Notes: a model not told the origin generated them from the sequence alone. A DNA stretch of 64,000 nt from Mycolicibacterium sp. CR10 (GCF_005222675.1 NZ_STGE01000021.1:1-64000), one strand, 5' to 3'. Counted from the first letter of the stretch, positions 27,465 to 36,878 are shown. A program made the numbers and translations.

Positions 27465-28807
27465 GCCAACGTGTCCAGCGGGGGGACCTTGGGCGAATAC
27501 AGCCACGCGGCCCACAGCGCACGTAGCGAGGTGTCGGAGTACTGCGCTGCCAGTCCGGTGAAGTCGTCGGTGACCACGCTGCTCTGCCGGTAACGCGCCG
27601 TCCACTCCTTCAGTAGCGCAAAGAAATTGGTGTCGCCGATCTCCTTGCGCAGCGCGTGCAGGGTGAGCGCACCGCGTTTGTACACGCGGTCGTCGAACAT
27701 GTCACGCGGTCCGGGGTCGGCGAGGACGAGGTTCTGCGGCGAGCCGGCCAGCCGTTGGTAGTAGTGCCGTGCGAGCTCGTCGGCGCTGCGTTCACCGCAG
27801 TGCTCGGACCACAGCCACTCCGCGTAGCAGGCGAAGCCCTCGTGCAACCAGATGTGGCGCCACCGTTGCACCGTGACCGAGTTCCCGAACCACTGGTGGG
27901 CCAGTTCGTGGGCGATCAGCCTTTCCGACCGCCGCTGTCCGTCACAGTGATTGGCGCCGAAAATCGAAATCCCCTGCGCCTCGAGGGGAATCTCGAGAGC
28001 GTCGTCGGTCACCACCACGGTGTAGCCGGTGGCCAGCGGATAAGGCCCGAACAACTTCACGAACAACTTCATCATCTGTGCCTGGCGGCCGAAGTCGTGT
28101 TCGAAGTCCCGGCGCAGCCGGTCCGGCAGGACCGCGAAGATCTCGACGCCGTTCTTGGACATGCGGTGCCGCCCGTACATCCCGATCTGCAGGGTGATCA
28201 GGTATGTCGAGGTGGGTTCGGCCTGCTCGTAACTCCAGGTGGTCATGCCCGCCCGTGCCCGGCGCGCCAGCAGCTTGCCGTTGGCGACAGCGAAATACGG
28301 GCTCTCCGTGCTGATCTGGACCCGGAAGCTGGCCTTGGCGCTGGGGTGGTCATCGCAGGGGAACCATGACGAGGCGCCGTTGGGCTGGCCCGCGACCAGC
28401 ACACCTTCGGTCAGCTCCTCGAAACCGACTTCCCCCCATAGGGTTCGGATCGGACGGGGGGTGCCGCCGTAGCGAACCGCGATGGTCATCGAGGCGCCCG
28501 CGGGCAACCGGTCGGCGAGGGTGATGTGCAGTTTTCCTGCCGACGTGCGAAATTGCGACGGGCGCTTACCGTTGACCGTCACCTTGGACACCGTGAGCGC
28601 AGCGGAAAGGTCGAGGGTGAACGACTTGAGCTCGGCGAGGGTGGCGGCCGTGATCGTCGCCGAGCCCGCGAGCCGGTTGATCGCGACCTTGTACTCGAGG
28701 TCGAGTTCGTAGCGGGACACCCGGTAGCCGAAATTGCCGGTCGCCGGCAGGTACGGGTCGATGACCGGTGGTCCACTCTTCTTGGCCACCCGTTTGCCTG
28801 CGGTCAC
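27461..28807 (-). CDS. M1-family zinc aminopeptidase-like protein
   Basis: 448 residues from GTG 28807, coupled to the upstream stop (GTGA). The N-terminal beta saddle (about 20-215) precedes the catalytic domain with HELAHQWFG, the zinc HExxH. The third ligand Glu lies 19 residues downstream in HEGFACYAEW. A GAMEN-like exopeptidase motif is not obvious; EAQGISIFG occupies that place. The protein is shorter than PepN (about 860 aa) and lacks the C-terminal HEAT-like domain. There is no signal peptide. It may trim the peptide made by the NRPS-like neighbour, or serve as a general aminopeptidase. Confidence 0.85.
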   Translation of the reverse strand: MTAGKRVAKKSGPPVIDPYLPATGNFGYRVSRYELDLEYKVAINRLAGSATITAATLAELKSFTLDLSAALTVSKVTVNGKRPSQFRTSAGKLHITLADRLPAGASMTIAVRYGGTPRPIRTLWGEVGFEELTEGVLVAGQPNGASSWFPCDDHPSAKASFRVQISTESPYFAVANGKLLARRARAGMTTWSYEQAEPTSTYLITLQIGMYGRHRMSKNGVEIFAVLPDRLRRDFEHDFGRQAQMMKLFVKLFGPYPLATGYTVVVTDDALEIPLEAQGISIFGANHCDGQRRSERLIAHELAHQWFGNSVTVQRWRHIWLHEGFACYAEWLWSEHCGERSADELARHYYQRLAGSPQNLVLADPGPRDMFDDRVYKRGALTLHALRKEIGDTNFFALLKEWTARYRQSSVVTDDFTGLAAQYSDTSLRALWAAWLYSPKVPPLDTLA

Positions 28808-31800
28808 GCTGCCGCCGGCTTCTTGGACTTCGGGTCCGGCGCGTCTGTCCGCTTCTTACGGGCCGGATTCCACGGGGCGATCGGGTTGCCCTGCCAGCGC
28901 GTCGATGCCGGCACCTCGTCGCCCCGCATCACCAGCGAGGCGGGCCCGACGGTGGCCCCCGCCCCGATGCGCGCCGCGGGCAACGCGACGCAGTGCGGGC
29001 CCAGTGTTGCGCCCCGCTCGAGGACCACGGTGTCCATCCGCATGATGCGGTCGTGGAAGAGGTGGGTCTGCACGACACACCCGCGGTTGACGGTGGCACC
29101 CTCCTCGAGGGTCACCAGATCGGCCTCGGGAAGCCAGTAGGTCTCACACCACACACCTCGTCCGATCTTCGCTCCCAAGGCGCGTAGCCACAGATTCATC
29201 ACCGGTGTACCCGTTGCCGCCCGGGCGAACCACGGTGCCGCCACGGTCTCGACGAAGGTGTCCGCGACCTCATTGCGCCACACGAACGACGACCACAGGG
29301 GGTGTTCGATCGCCGTGATCCGGCCGATCACAAGCCATTTCGCTAGGACCGCGATGCCGCCGGCCACCGCGCCCGCCGTCAGCAGGATCAGCCCGGCGGC
29401 CAGGCACGCCCACAGCCAGCCGAACGTCACCGCCATGTACTGGAGGGACAACAGCACGGCCGCGCCGATAGCGAACGTCACCACCACGGGGACGAACCGG
29501 AAGGTCTCGACCGTGGCGCGCAACGCCTTGAGGCGCGCCGACGGATGGAAGGTGCGTAGTACGTCGGCAGCGGTTGGTTTGCGCCGCAGTCGCACCGGGG
29601 GGCTGCCCAGCCAGGAAGAGCCGGCCTTGGCCTTGTACGGGGTCGCCGACAGCACCGCGACCAGCGCGTCGTCGGGCACCCGCCGGCCCGGCTGGGTGAT
29701 GCCGGAGTTGCCCAGGAACGCGCGCTTGCCGATCGTCGCCCGGGCGACGTGAATCCAGCCGCCGCCGAGTTCGTAGGACGCCACCATGGTGTCGTCGGCC
29801 AGGAACGCGCTGTCCTCGACGACGGTGAACTTCGGGATCAGCAGTGCCGTCGAGATCTCGGTGCCCGCGCCGATCTTCGCCCCCAGCAGCCGCAGCCACC
29901 ACGGGGTGAGCAGGCCGGCATAGATGGGGAACAGGTAGTTACGGGCGGCGTCCATCAGGCGTTCGGTGGCCCACAGCTGCCACCCGGACCGGCTGCGGAC
30001 CGGGTGGTAGCCCTCGTGCAGGCCGAGGGCCAGCACCCGCACGCCCACGACGGTCAGCACCGCGTAGGTCAGCACGGCCGCCATCGTCGCGGGCACCACC
30101 CAGATCAGCGCAGGCAGCACCGCCGCGCCCACCGACTCCGTGTCGCGGACCGCCCAGCCGAGCACGGCGAGCCCCGCCGCCAACGCGACCAGCGGCAGCG
30201 CACCCAGCAGCACAGACGTCACGCCGTACATCGCGACCCACACCGGCGCCCTGGCCGGTCGGTGGTCGGGCCACGGATGCTTGGCCTTACCGGACTTCAC
30301 TGCGGGCGAACCCTTCCAGTACTGCCGATTTTTCACCTTGCCGATGACGCCGGAACCGGGCGCGACGTCGGCGTTCTTGCCGACCACCGCACCGGGGAGC
30401 AACGTGGTTCTGGCGCCGACCGTGGCGTCGTTACCGACCGTGATGGGCCCGACGTGAAACAGGTCGCCGTCGATCCAATGCCCGGTCAGGTCCACCTCGG
30501 GCTCGATGGAACAGCGGTGGCCCAGCGTGAGCATTCCGGTGACCGGCGGGGCCGAGTGCAGGTCGACTCCGTTGCCGACACTGTTGCCCAGCGCGCGGGC
30601 GTAGTAGACCAGCCACGGTGCCCCGGCCATGTTCTCGGCACCGCTGGCCTCCGCCAGCCGCTCGGCCAGCCACACCCGAAGGTGGACCGGGCCGCCGCGG
30701 CGGTAGGTGCCCGGCGCAAGATCGCCGACCAGAATCCGCGCCCCGAACACCGCGATGGCCATCCGGCCCAGCGGTGTCACGAAAATTAGGAAGCCGGCGA
30801 CGATCCACCACCAGTCGATCGGCCGGACCCAGGGCACCAGCGACAGCGTGGCGGCGATGTTGTTGGCGATCGCCAGCCACACCACCCACTGCATTCCGGT
30901 CAGCGCCGCCAGCGGCACCGTTAGGGCGATCTGCACCGCCTGGGTCAACCGAGGGACCGGTTTCACGGTGCGGGTTTCGACCGCGGGTGGCGGCGCGAGC
31001 TCGTCGAGATAGCCGGCCAGCGACCCGAGCCGGGGATGGTCGTAGAGCTCGCCAACCGTCACCTGCGGGTAGCGCTGCCGCAGTGCGGAGATCAACTGTG
31101 CCGCCGACAGCGATCCGCCGCCGAGGGCGAAGAAGTCGGCCTCTGGCCCATCGATCTGAGCGGCCAGCACGTCGCGCCACAGCCCGGCAAGCCAGCCGAG
31201 CGTGCCGCCGAGGTCCGGGGTGGCCTCCTGCCCGGCGCCCGCGGGCCACGGCAGGGCGTCGCGGTCCACCTTGCCGGAGGTGCGGGTGGGCAGCTCGTCG
31301 ACCACGACCAGCCTGGGGACCAGCGCGGCGGGCAGTGCTTCGGACAGCCGGGCGCGGGCGGCGGTGAGGTCGAAGGACTGCTCGGCACCGGGGGCGACGA
31401 CGACGTAGCCCACCAGCAGTGGGGTTCCGCTGGCGGTCTTCCGGACCGCCGCGGCGCCGCCGCTGACCCCCGGCAGGCTCACCAGCGCGGTGTCCACCTC
31501 GCCGAGCTCGATGCGGCGCCCTCCGACCTTCACCTGGTCGTCGGCGCGTCCCACGAAGTACAGCCCGTCGGATTCCAGCCGGACCAGATCGCCGCTGCGA
31601 TAGGCGCGGCTCCAGTGTCCGTGATGGCTCAGCGAGGGCATCGCCGCGTATTTCTCGGCGTCCTTGTCGGGGTCGAGATAGCGCGCCAGCCCCACGCCGC
31701 CGATGACCAGCTCGCCGACCTCGCCGACGCGCACCGGGGATCCGTCTTTGTCGACGACGGCAAGATCCCACCCGGGCAGCGGCAGCCCGATGCTGACGGG

Positions 31801-32742
31801 GGAGGCCCCGTCCAGGCGCGCCGCGCACGCGACGACGGTGGCCTCGGTGGGCCCGTAGGTGTTCCACACCTCGCGGCCGTCCACCGCCAGCCGTTCGGCC
31901 AGTTCCGGCGGGCAGGCCTCACCGCCGAAGATCAGCAGCCGCACCGCCTCCAACGCCTCGGCGGGCCACAAAGACGCCAGCGTCGGCACCGTCGACACGA
32001 CGGTGATGTCGCGGGACACCAGCCAGGGCCCCAGGTCCATCCCGCTGCGCACCAGCGACCGCGGCGCCGGCACCAGGCACGCCCCGTGTCGCCAGGCCAG
32101 CCACATCTCCTCACAGGACGCGTCGAACGCCACCGAGAGTCCCGCCAGCACCCGGTCACCGGGTCCGATCGGGTTGTCCTGCAAGAACATCCGTGCTTCG
32201 GCGTCGACGAATGCCGCCGCGCTGCGATGCGTGACGGCGACGCCCTTGGGCGTTCCGGTAGATCCAGAGGTGAAAATGATCCACGCATCGTCACGGCTCA
32301 ACGGCGCCGTCGCGCGCCACCCGCGCGACAAGCCCGGACCGCGCACCAGACCCTGCTCGGTGATCACGGCGACGACGTCGGCCTCGGTGAACACCAACTC
32401 GGCGCGTTCCTGCGGGTCGTCCGCGTCGACCGGCACATAGGCCGCGCCGGTCGCCAGCGTCGCCAGGATCGCGACGTAGAGCGCGTAACTGCCCGACGGC
32501 ATCCGGATCCCGATCCGGTCGCCGCGGCCGATCCCGCGGACGGCCAGCCACGAGACGCTGTCTTCCACGTCGGCGATCAACTCGGCGTAGGTGAGTTGCA
32601 CGGTGCCGTCGTCGAGTGCGGTCGCATCGGGATAACAGCGGGCGGTGTCGTAGAGGATGTCGATCAGCGTTCGCGGTTCGGAGGCGGATGCCGACAGCAG
32701 GAACTGCGGAGGGATCTCGGGGGTTGGATCCACTGCTGTCAC
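28804..32742 (-). CDS. Pls/PosA-type single-module NRPS with hexapeptide-transferase C terminus
   Basis: 1312 residues. The adenylation domain is at about 25-500: IIFTSGSTGTPKGV (near 155), NTYGPTEATV, YRSGDLVRL, and Lys in RTSGKVDRDALP. The carrier domain is at about 515-580 with the phosphopantetheine Ser in FFALGGGSLSAAQL. There is no condensation or thioesterase domain. Instead a roughly 700-residue C-terminal region alternates membrane helices with left-handed beta-helix stretches (VGPITVGNDATVGARTTLLPGAVVGKNADV and similar), the arrangement of epsilon-poly-lysine synthetase relatives. It probably activates one amino acid and polymerises or transfers it at the membrane. It heads the five-gene minus-strand operon. 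Confidence 0.85.
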   Translation of the reverse strand: MTAVDPTPEIPPQFLLSASASEPRTLIDILYDTARCYPDATALDDGTVQLTYAELIADVEDSVSWLAVRGIGRGDRIGIRMPSGSYALYVAILATLATGAAYVPVDADDPQERAELVFTEADVVAVITEQGLVRGPGLSRGWRATAPLSRDDAWIIFTSGSTGTPKGVAVTHRSAAAFVDAEARMFLQDNPIGPGDRVLAGLSVAFDASCEEMWLAWRHGACLVPAPRSLVRSGMDLGPWLVSRDITVVSTVPTLASLWPAEALEAVRLLIFGGEACPPELAERLAVDGREVWNTYGPTEATVVACAARLDGASPVSIGLPLPGWDLAVVDKDGSPVRVGEVGELVIGGVGLARYLDPDKDAEKYAAMPSLSHHGHWSRAYRSGDLVRLESDGLYFVGRADDQVKVGGRRIELGEVDTALVSLPGVSGGAAAVRKTASGTPLLVGYVVVAPGAEQSFDLTAARARLSEALPAALVPRLVVVDELPTRTSGKVDRDALPWPAGAGQEATPDLGGTLGWLAGLWRDVLAAQIDGPEADFFALGGGSLSAAQLISALRQRYPQVTVGELYDHPRLGSLAGYLDELAPPPAVETRTVKPVPRLTQAVQIALTVPLAALTGMQWVVWLAIANNIAATLSLVPWVRPIDWWWIVAGFLIFVTPLGRMAIAVFGARILVGDLAPGTYRRGGPVHLRVWLAERLAEASGAENMAGAPWLVYYARALGNSVGNGVDLHSAPPVTGMLTLGHRCSIEPEVDLTGHWIDGDLFHVGPITVGNDATVGARTTLLPGAVVGKNADVAPGSGVIGKVKNRQYWKGSPAVKSGKAKHPWPDHRPARAPVWVAMYGVTSVLLGALPLVALAAGLAVLGWAVRDTESVGAAVLPALIWVVPATMAAVLTYAVLTVVGVRVLALGLHEGYHPVRSRSGWQLWATERLMDAARNYLFPIYAGLLTPWWLRLLGAKIGAGTEISTALLIPKFTVVEDSAFLADDTMVASYELGGGWIHVARATIGKRAFLGNSGITQPGRRVPDDALVAVLSATPYKAKAGSSWLGSPPVRLRRKPTAADVLRTFHPSARLKALRATVETFRFVPVVVTFAIGAAVLLSLQYMAVTFGWLWACLAAGLILLTAGAVAGGIAVLAKWLVIGRITAIEHPLWSSFVWRNEVADTFVETVAAPWFARAATGTPVMNLWLRALGAKIGRGVWCETYWLPEADLVTLEEGATVNRGCVVQTHLFHDRIMRMDTVVLERGATLGPHCVALPAARIGAGATVGPASLVMRGDEVPASTRWQGNPIAPWNPARKKRTDAPDPKSKKPAAA

Positions 32743-32831
32743 GGGTACAAACTACTCAGCGCGCGGGTTCACTTCGCGTCGGTCGGTGCCTCATTTCGCG
32801 TGTCGGGGCGCTGGCTGGCAGAATGATCCCC

Positions 32832-32947
32832 TTGGAGGGGAGTATTCCTTCGCCGCAGTGTCGTCATCACGTCGTCCGTCAACGGAGGACCGGTACTGCG
32901 GGCCTTCCGTCGACCTACAGGTCGAGGGCGGCGGAAGAGACCTCCGG
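32832..32947 (+). promoter_or_regulatory. yybP-ykoY (Mn2+) riboswitch upstream of terC
   Basis: The terC leader contains the conserved 5' block GGGGAGTA (32837-32844), a central stem region, and the paired loop strands GGCCTTCCG (32901-32909) and CGGAAGAGACC (32932-32942). The AAGAGACC part corresponds to the AGACC consensus of the yybP-ykoY family. This class senses Mn2+ and commonly precedes TerC/MntP exporters, which is exactly the gene here. Outer boundaries are approximate. Confidence 0.75.
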
Positions 32948-32968
32948 CGTTGTACGACGACCGGAGGT
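32940..32968 (+). promoter_or_regulatory. Hairpin sequestering the terC ribosome binding site
   Basis: ACCTCCGG (32940-32947) is perfectly complementary to CCGGAGGT (32961-32968), with a 13-base loop. The second strand is the GGAGG ribosome binding site four bases before ATG 32972. The first strand begins with the ACC of the riboswitch AGACC consensus. Aptamer and hairpin therefore cannot form together, which makes a translational ON switch when Mn2+ binds. Confidence 0.7.
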
Positions 32969-32971
32969 TTG

Positions 32972-34009
32972 ATGAACGTATCTGGACTCGAGTGGGGCAT
33001 CACGCTCAGCGTGACGATCGCGATCCTGCTCTTCGACGTGATCGTGATCGGGCGTCGCCCGCACGAACCGTCCAAGCGTGAGACCGCGACCTACCTGACG
33101 ATCTACATCAGCCTCGCCATTGCGTTCGGGTTGTGGACGTGGTTCTTCCACGGCAGCCAGTTCGGCATCGAGTTCTTCGCGGGTTGGCTCACCGAATACA
33201 GCCTGTCGGTGGACAACCTCTTCATCTTCCTGATCATCATGGCCAGCTTCAAGGTGCCGCGGATCTACCAGCAGCAGGCCCTGCTCGTCGGCATCATCCT
33301 GGCGCTGATCTTCCGCGGCATCTTCATCGCGCTCGGCGCGGTCGCCATCGAGCAGTTCTCGTGGGTGTTCTATCTGTTCGGCGCGTTCCTGGTGTACACC
33401 GCGATCAAGCTGGTCAAGGACACCGACCACGACGACGACGCGGACAACGGTGTGGTCCGGTTCGCCCAGAAGCACCTGAAGTTCACCGACCAGTGGGACG
33501 GCCTGAGGCTGTGGGTGAAGGAAAACGGCACCCGGCTGATGACGCCGATGTTCCTCGTCATCGTCGCGCTGGGCACCACCGATCTGCTGTTCGCCTTGGA
33601 CTCCATCCCGGCCATCTACGGCCTGACCCGCGAGCCGTACCTGGTGTTCACCGCCAACGTGTTCGCGCTGATGGGGCTGCGGCAGCTGTACTTCCTGCTG
33701 GGTGACCTGCTCAAGCGGCTGGTGTACCTGTCCCAGGGCCTGGCGTTCATCCTCGGCTTCATCGGGATCAAGCTGCTGCTGCACGCGCTGCACGAGAACG
33801 AGCTTCCGTTCATCAACGGCGGCGAGCCCGTCCCGGTGCCGGAGATCCCGACGCTGGCCAGCCTTGGCGTGATCATCGTCACTTTGTCGATCACCACCGC
33901 CGCGAGCCTGTACAAGACACGGGTCCACGATGTGCGCAAGGAAGCGGACTCGACCGACGAGGAGAAGGGCGGCGCCGAGGGCGCTGACGCCCCGTTGGAC
34001 TCGCGCTGA
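32972..34009 (+). CDS. TerC-family metal (probably Mn2+) exporter
   Basis: 345 residues from ATG 32972. Nine or so transmembrane helices carry the TerC signatures: EYSLSVDNLFIFLIIM with its membrane Asp-Asn, and TTDLLFALDSIPAIYGLT with a second Asp pair. Length and motifs fit the TerC/Alx family, which exports Mn2+, including across the membrane for metallating secreted proteins. The preceding yybP-ykoY riboswitch supports Mn2+ as the signal. The C-terminal tail is acidic and Gly/Ala-rich. It is monocistronic and convergent with the hydrolase gene after it. Confidence 0.9.
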   Translation: MNVSGLEWGITLSVTIAILLFDVIVIGRRPHEPSKRETATYLTIYISLAIAFGLWTWFFHGSQFGIEFFAGWLTEYSLSVDNLFIFLIIMASFKVPRIYQQQALLVGIILALIFRGIFIALGAVAIEQFSWVFYLFGAFLVYTAIKLVKDTDHDDDADNGVVRFAQKHLKFTDQWDGLRLWVKENGTRLMTPMFLVIVALGTTDLLFALDSIPAIYGLTREPYLVFTANVFALMGLRQLYFLLGDLLKRLVYLSQGLAFILGFIGIKLLLHALHENELPFINGGEPVPVPEIPTLASLGVIIVTLSITTAASLYKTRVHDVRKEADSTDEEKGGAEGADAPLDSR

Positions 34010-34054
34010 TCTCAACGGTCGACCGCCGCATGCGCGGTGGCTAGCGTCGCCGAA

Positions 34055-35227
34055 TCAGGCGCGCGCGTCCTGAAGGCACTCGTCGATCAGCCTGCTGTAG
34101 CGGATCGTGCGGTCGGTACCCGTGGTGCCTGAGCCCATCTTGTTCATGACGTAGCCGAACGTGGCGCGGCGGTCGAGATCCATGACGATGAGCGAGCCGC
34201 CCCAGCCACCCCACCAGCAGACCTTTCCGTCGGGGACGGAGAGCACGCTCTGCGGTGTCGGCAACCCGAACCCGATTCCGAAACGGAGCGGCACAAACAG
34301 CACCTGGTCCATGCCGTTGGACTGTTCGTCGAAGATCAGCTCGATGGTCTCCGGTGAGAGGATCTCGACACCGTTCGCTGTGCCGCCCAACGAGATCGGC
34401 GACATCGCGCGCACCAGACCGCGGGCGTTTCCGTGCCCGTTGGCCCCGCCGATGTCCGCCCGCCGCCATGCCGTGGTCTCGGCGCTCCTGACCCCGAACG
34501 CGCCGGGCGGGAACGCCGCAAAGGTCCTGACTGCCGGGTGATCAGGTGACAGGCGGCCCAGCCCCAGATCGCGGGGCGGTGGCGCCACCAGTTCGGCGAT
34601 GCGACCGTCGTCCTCGGCGCGGGCGCCGATCTGGACATCGGCACCCAGGGGAGCGGAGATCTCTTGCTGGACAATGTCTTTCAGTGACTTTCCGGTGATC
34701 CGCCGTACGACTTCGCCGATCAGGTGTCCGTAGTCCATGGCGTGGTACCCGGACGCCGTCCCGGGTTTCCACCAGGGCGCCTGGCCCGCAAGATGCGACG
34801 TCGCCTCCGGCCAGTCGTAGAGGTTCTCGACGGCGAAGGGCGTCTGCCAGCCCGACACGCCGGACGTATGGGACAGAAGGTGCCGGACCTCGATGTCCTG
34901 TTTGCCGTTGGCCGCGAACTCCGGCCAGTACGACGCGACGGGCGCGAACGGGTCGAGCGCGCCCCGGTCGACGAGAATCAGTGCGGCGAGCGCGGTCAGG
35001 GTCTTGGTGCACGACCAGAAGTTGACGATCGTGTCTTCTTGCCAGGGAATGGTTTTCGCGCGGTCGGCGTGTCCGCCCCAGATGTCGACGACGAGCTCTC
35101 CGCCGACGTCGACCGCGATCGACGCGCCGAGTTCCGCACCGCTGCCGATCTCCTCGGCCAGCGCCTTTGCCACGCTGTCGAAGCGGGGATCCCACGTGCC
35201 CTGGACGGCTGCGACGGTGTCGGTCAT
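34055..35227 (-). CDS. Serine beta-lactamase-fold hydrolase (class C/EstB-like)
   Basis: 390 residues with no signal peptide. The catalytic S72-x2-K75 is in NFWSCTKTLTAL. The second motif is Tyr in SGYHAMDYGHLIGEV, and the usual KTG is replaced by WGGWGGS near the C terminus. This is the pattern of family VIII esterases and LipD-like mycobacterial proteins rather than of true beta-lactamases. It probably hydrolyses short acyl esters in the cytoplasm. The substrate is unknown. It ends next to the allantoicase gene, 7 bp away, on the same strand. Confidence 0.85.
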   Translation of the reverse strand: MTDTVAAVQGTWDPRFDSVAKALAEEIGSGAELGASIAVDVGGELVVDIWGGHADRAKTIPWQEDTIVNFWSCTKTLTALAALILVDRGALDPFAPVASYWPEFAANGKQDIEVRHLLSHTSGVSGWQTPFAVENLYDWPEATSHLAGQAPWWKPGTASGYHAMDYGHLIGEVVRRITGKSLKDIVQQEISAPLGADVQIGARAEDDGRIAELVAPPPRDLGLGRLSPDHPAVRTFAAFPPGAFGVRSAETTAWRRADIGGANGHGNARGLVRAMSPISLGGTANGVEILSPETIELIFDEQSNGMDQVLFVPLRFGIGFGLPTPQSVLSVPDGKVCWWGGWGGSLIVMDLDRRATFGYVMNKMGSGTTGTDRTIRYSRLIDECLQDARA

Positions 35228-35234
35228 TGCGACA

Positions 35235-36266
35235 TCATGCGCTGGCCTCCCAGCGCTCGTGCACCCGGCGCAGCCCCTCGTCGGTCAACCGGCCGAAGAG
35301 CCTCAGCCGGGCCATGCCGCCGTCGGGATGGATGTCGAGACGGGCTTCGGTAACGGGCCGGTCCGAGTCGATCAGGAAGCGGTGTTTGGTGTCGGGCTGC
35401 AGATCGGTCAGCGGCAGGAGATCGAACCACTCGCCGTCTCCGTCGCGGCCCTGAAGCCGGGCCGATCCCGGTGCGTTGCCGATGAAGTACGAGGTGTCCA
35501 GTTCGGCCGCGGTCAACACGCCCTGGCCGGCGAGGCGTACCTGAACCCAGTCGTTTCCGGCGTCGCGCCGCCGCGAGGTCTCCCAGCCATCGCCCATCGT
35601 TCGCGGTGTTCCCGGCAACAGCAGGTTGTTCGGCGAGCTGTAGAACATGTTGGAGCAGCCGGTGATCCGTCCGCCGTTCTCCAGAGCCGCCAGATCCAGC
35701 GGGAGTTCGGTGAAGCGGGGGTCGAGCAGGCCTTCGCCGTGCACGCGCAGGCGTGCCACGCCTCCGTCCGGGTAGATCGCCAGCCGCACGTGCGTCCAGC
35801 GCTTGGAGGAATCGGCGGCGAACGGATTGCGGGTATCGCCGTTGACGCCGCGCCGACCCACGATCGTCGTCCATTCGACCTTCTCGGCCAGCTCCTCCGG
35901 GGTGGGATAGCCCTCGACAAACGCGGCCTCGACCGAGATCGCGGGCGGATAGTTTCCGGTGAACCAGGCGGTGTCCACCACCACGCCGCGGATGATGCCG
36001 GGCACGCCCAGGCGGACGATCGCGAAGTCGTGCGAATCGGCGACCGCACCGCGGCGTCGGCGGGTCTCCCACCCGTCGTAGATCTGGCCCTTGTGGCCGA
36101 ACGTGGCCGGCCGAAACTCGGCAGGACCCGTTTTGATCAGGTTCTCTTTCTCGGCGAAGAGGTCGTCGTTGGCCCACAACACCGCTCCGCCCGCGGACCG
36201 GGCAGCAAGGTCGGGCAGCGAGAGAAAATGGGAATTACCCGCAGGTCTGGGCGTCGCAGTGCTCAC
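35235..36266 (-). CDS. alc: Allantoicase
   Basis: 343 residues made of two tandem allantoicase repeats of jelly-roll type. The first carries FGHKGQIYDGWETRRRR and FTGNYPPAISVEA; the second carries MGDGWETSRRRDAGNDWVQV and SYFIGNAPGSARL. Each ends in WTHVRLAIYPDGGVARLRVHG-like sequence. It splits allantoate into ureidoglycolate and urea during purine breakdown. The OHCU decarboxylase gene lies 36 bp upstream on the same strand, so they form a ureide-catabolism pair. No allantoinase or urate oxidase lies in the window. Confidence 0.93.
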   Translation of the reverse strand: MSTATPRPAGNSHFLSLPDLAARSAGGAVLWANDDLFAEKENLIKTGPAEFRPATFGHKGQIYDGWETRRRRGAVADSHDFAIVRLGVPGIIRGVVVDTAWFTGNYPPAISVEAAFVEGYPTPEELAEKVEWTTIVGRRGVNGDTRNPFAADSSKRWTHVRLAIYPDGGVARLRVHGEGLLDPRFTELPLDLAALENGGRITGCSNMFYSSPNNLLLPGTPRTMGDGWETSRRRDAGNDWVQVRLAGQGVLTAAELDTSYFIGNAPGSARLQGRDGDGEWFDLLPLTDLQPDTKHRFLIDSDRPVTEARLDIHPDGGMARLRLFGRLTDEGLRRVHERWEASA

Positions 36267-36302
36267 CCGAAAGAGCCTAGGCGAGCCCGCGGAATCCGGC
36301 CG

Positions 36303-36878
36303 TCACCAGTTGTCGTAGCCGCCTTCGGGACCGAGCATCCGCTCCAGTCGCGTGCGATTGATCCGGGCGAGCTCATTGCGGACCACTTTGCGCTCAGTGT
36401 CGTGGTCGTTGTGCAGCCGGTCATTCATCGCGGCGAGCACGTCGTCAGCGCAGTAGCCGTTGATGAACATCACGAACCCGAAACCGAAATGCTCCAGGTA
36501 CGCCTTCGCCGCGTTCGCCAGGTCGGTCATCATCTCGGGGCGCTCATCGACGATCGCGCACTGCTCGGCCTGCGACTTCTCGCTGCCGGGCCGGCGGCCG
36601 ACGTCCGGGTAGGCCTGCAGGATCGAGTCGATCGAGTCCTCGCTCAACCCGAACAGCAATCCGTCGGCACAGCGGAACAGCTGGTCATGGCTGTCGAACG
36701 GACGCGCCCGCGCCAGGTCGGCTGCCAGCGGCACGCTGTAGCAGCACTCGAAGATCGCGTGCACGGCACGGCGCATCGGCATCGCATTGAATGCGTCGAG
36801 CCCGATCCCCTGATGCAGCAGCACACGCTCATGATCGAAGGCCCAAGGAACAGCGGCGTTACGCCGTGTTACAGCCAC
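36303..36878 (-). CDS. OHCU decarboxylase (urate pathway)
   Basis: Up to 191 residues; the true start may lie a few codons inside (for example before GIGLDAFNAMP). It is a helical protein of the 2-oxo-4-hydroxy-4-carboxy-5-ureidoimidazoline decarboxylase family: FNAMPMRRAVHAIFECCYS, then HPDVG-like AYPDVGRRPGSEKSQAEQ and FGFGFVMFINGYCADDVLAAM. It decarboxylates OHCU to S-allantoin, the last step of urate oxidation, feeding the allantoin-allantoate route. It is paired with allantoicase. Confidence 0.85.
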   Translation of the reverse strand: MAVTRRNAAVPWAFDHERVLLHQGIGLDAFNAMPMRRAVHAIFECCYSVPLAADLARARPFDSHDQLFRCADGLLFGLSEDSIDSILQAYPDVGRRPGSEKSQAEQCAIVDERPEMMTDLANAAKAYLEHFGFGFVMFINGYCADDVLAAMNDRLHNDHDTERKVVRNELARINRTRLERMLGPEGGYDNW

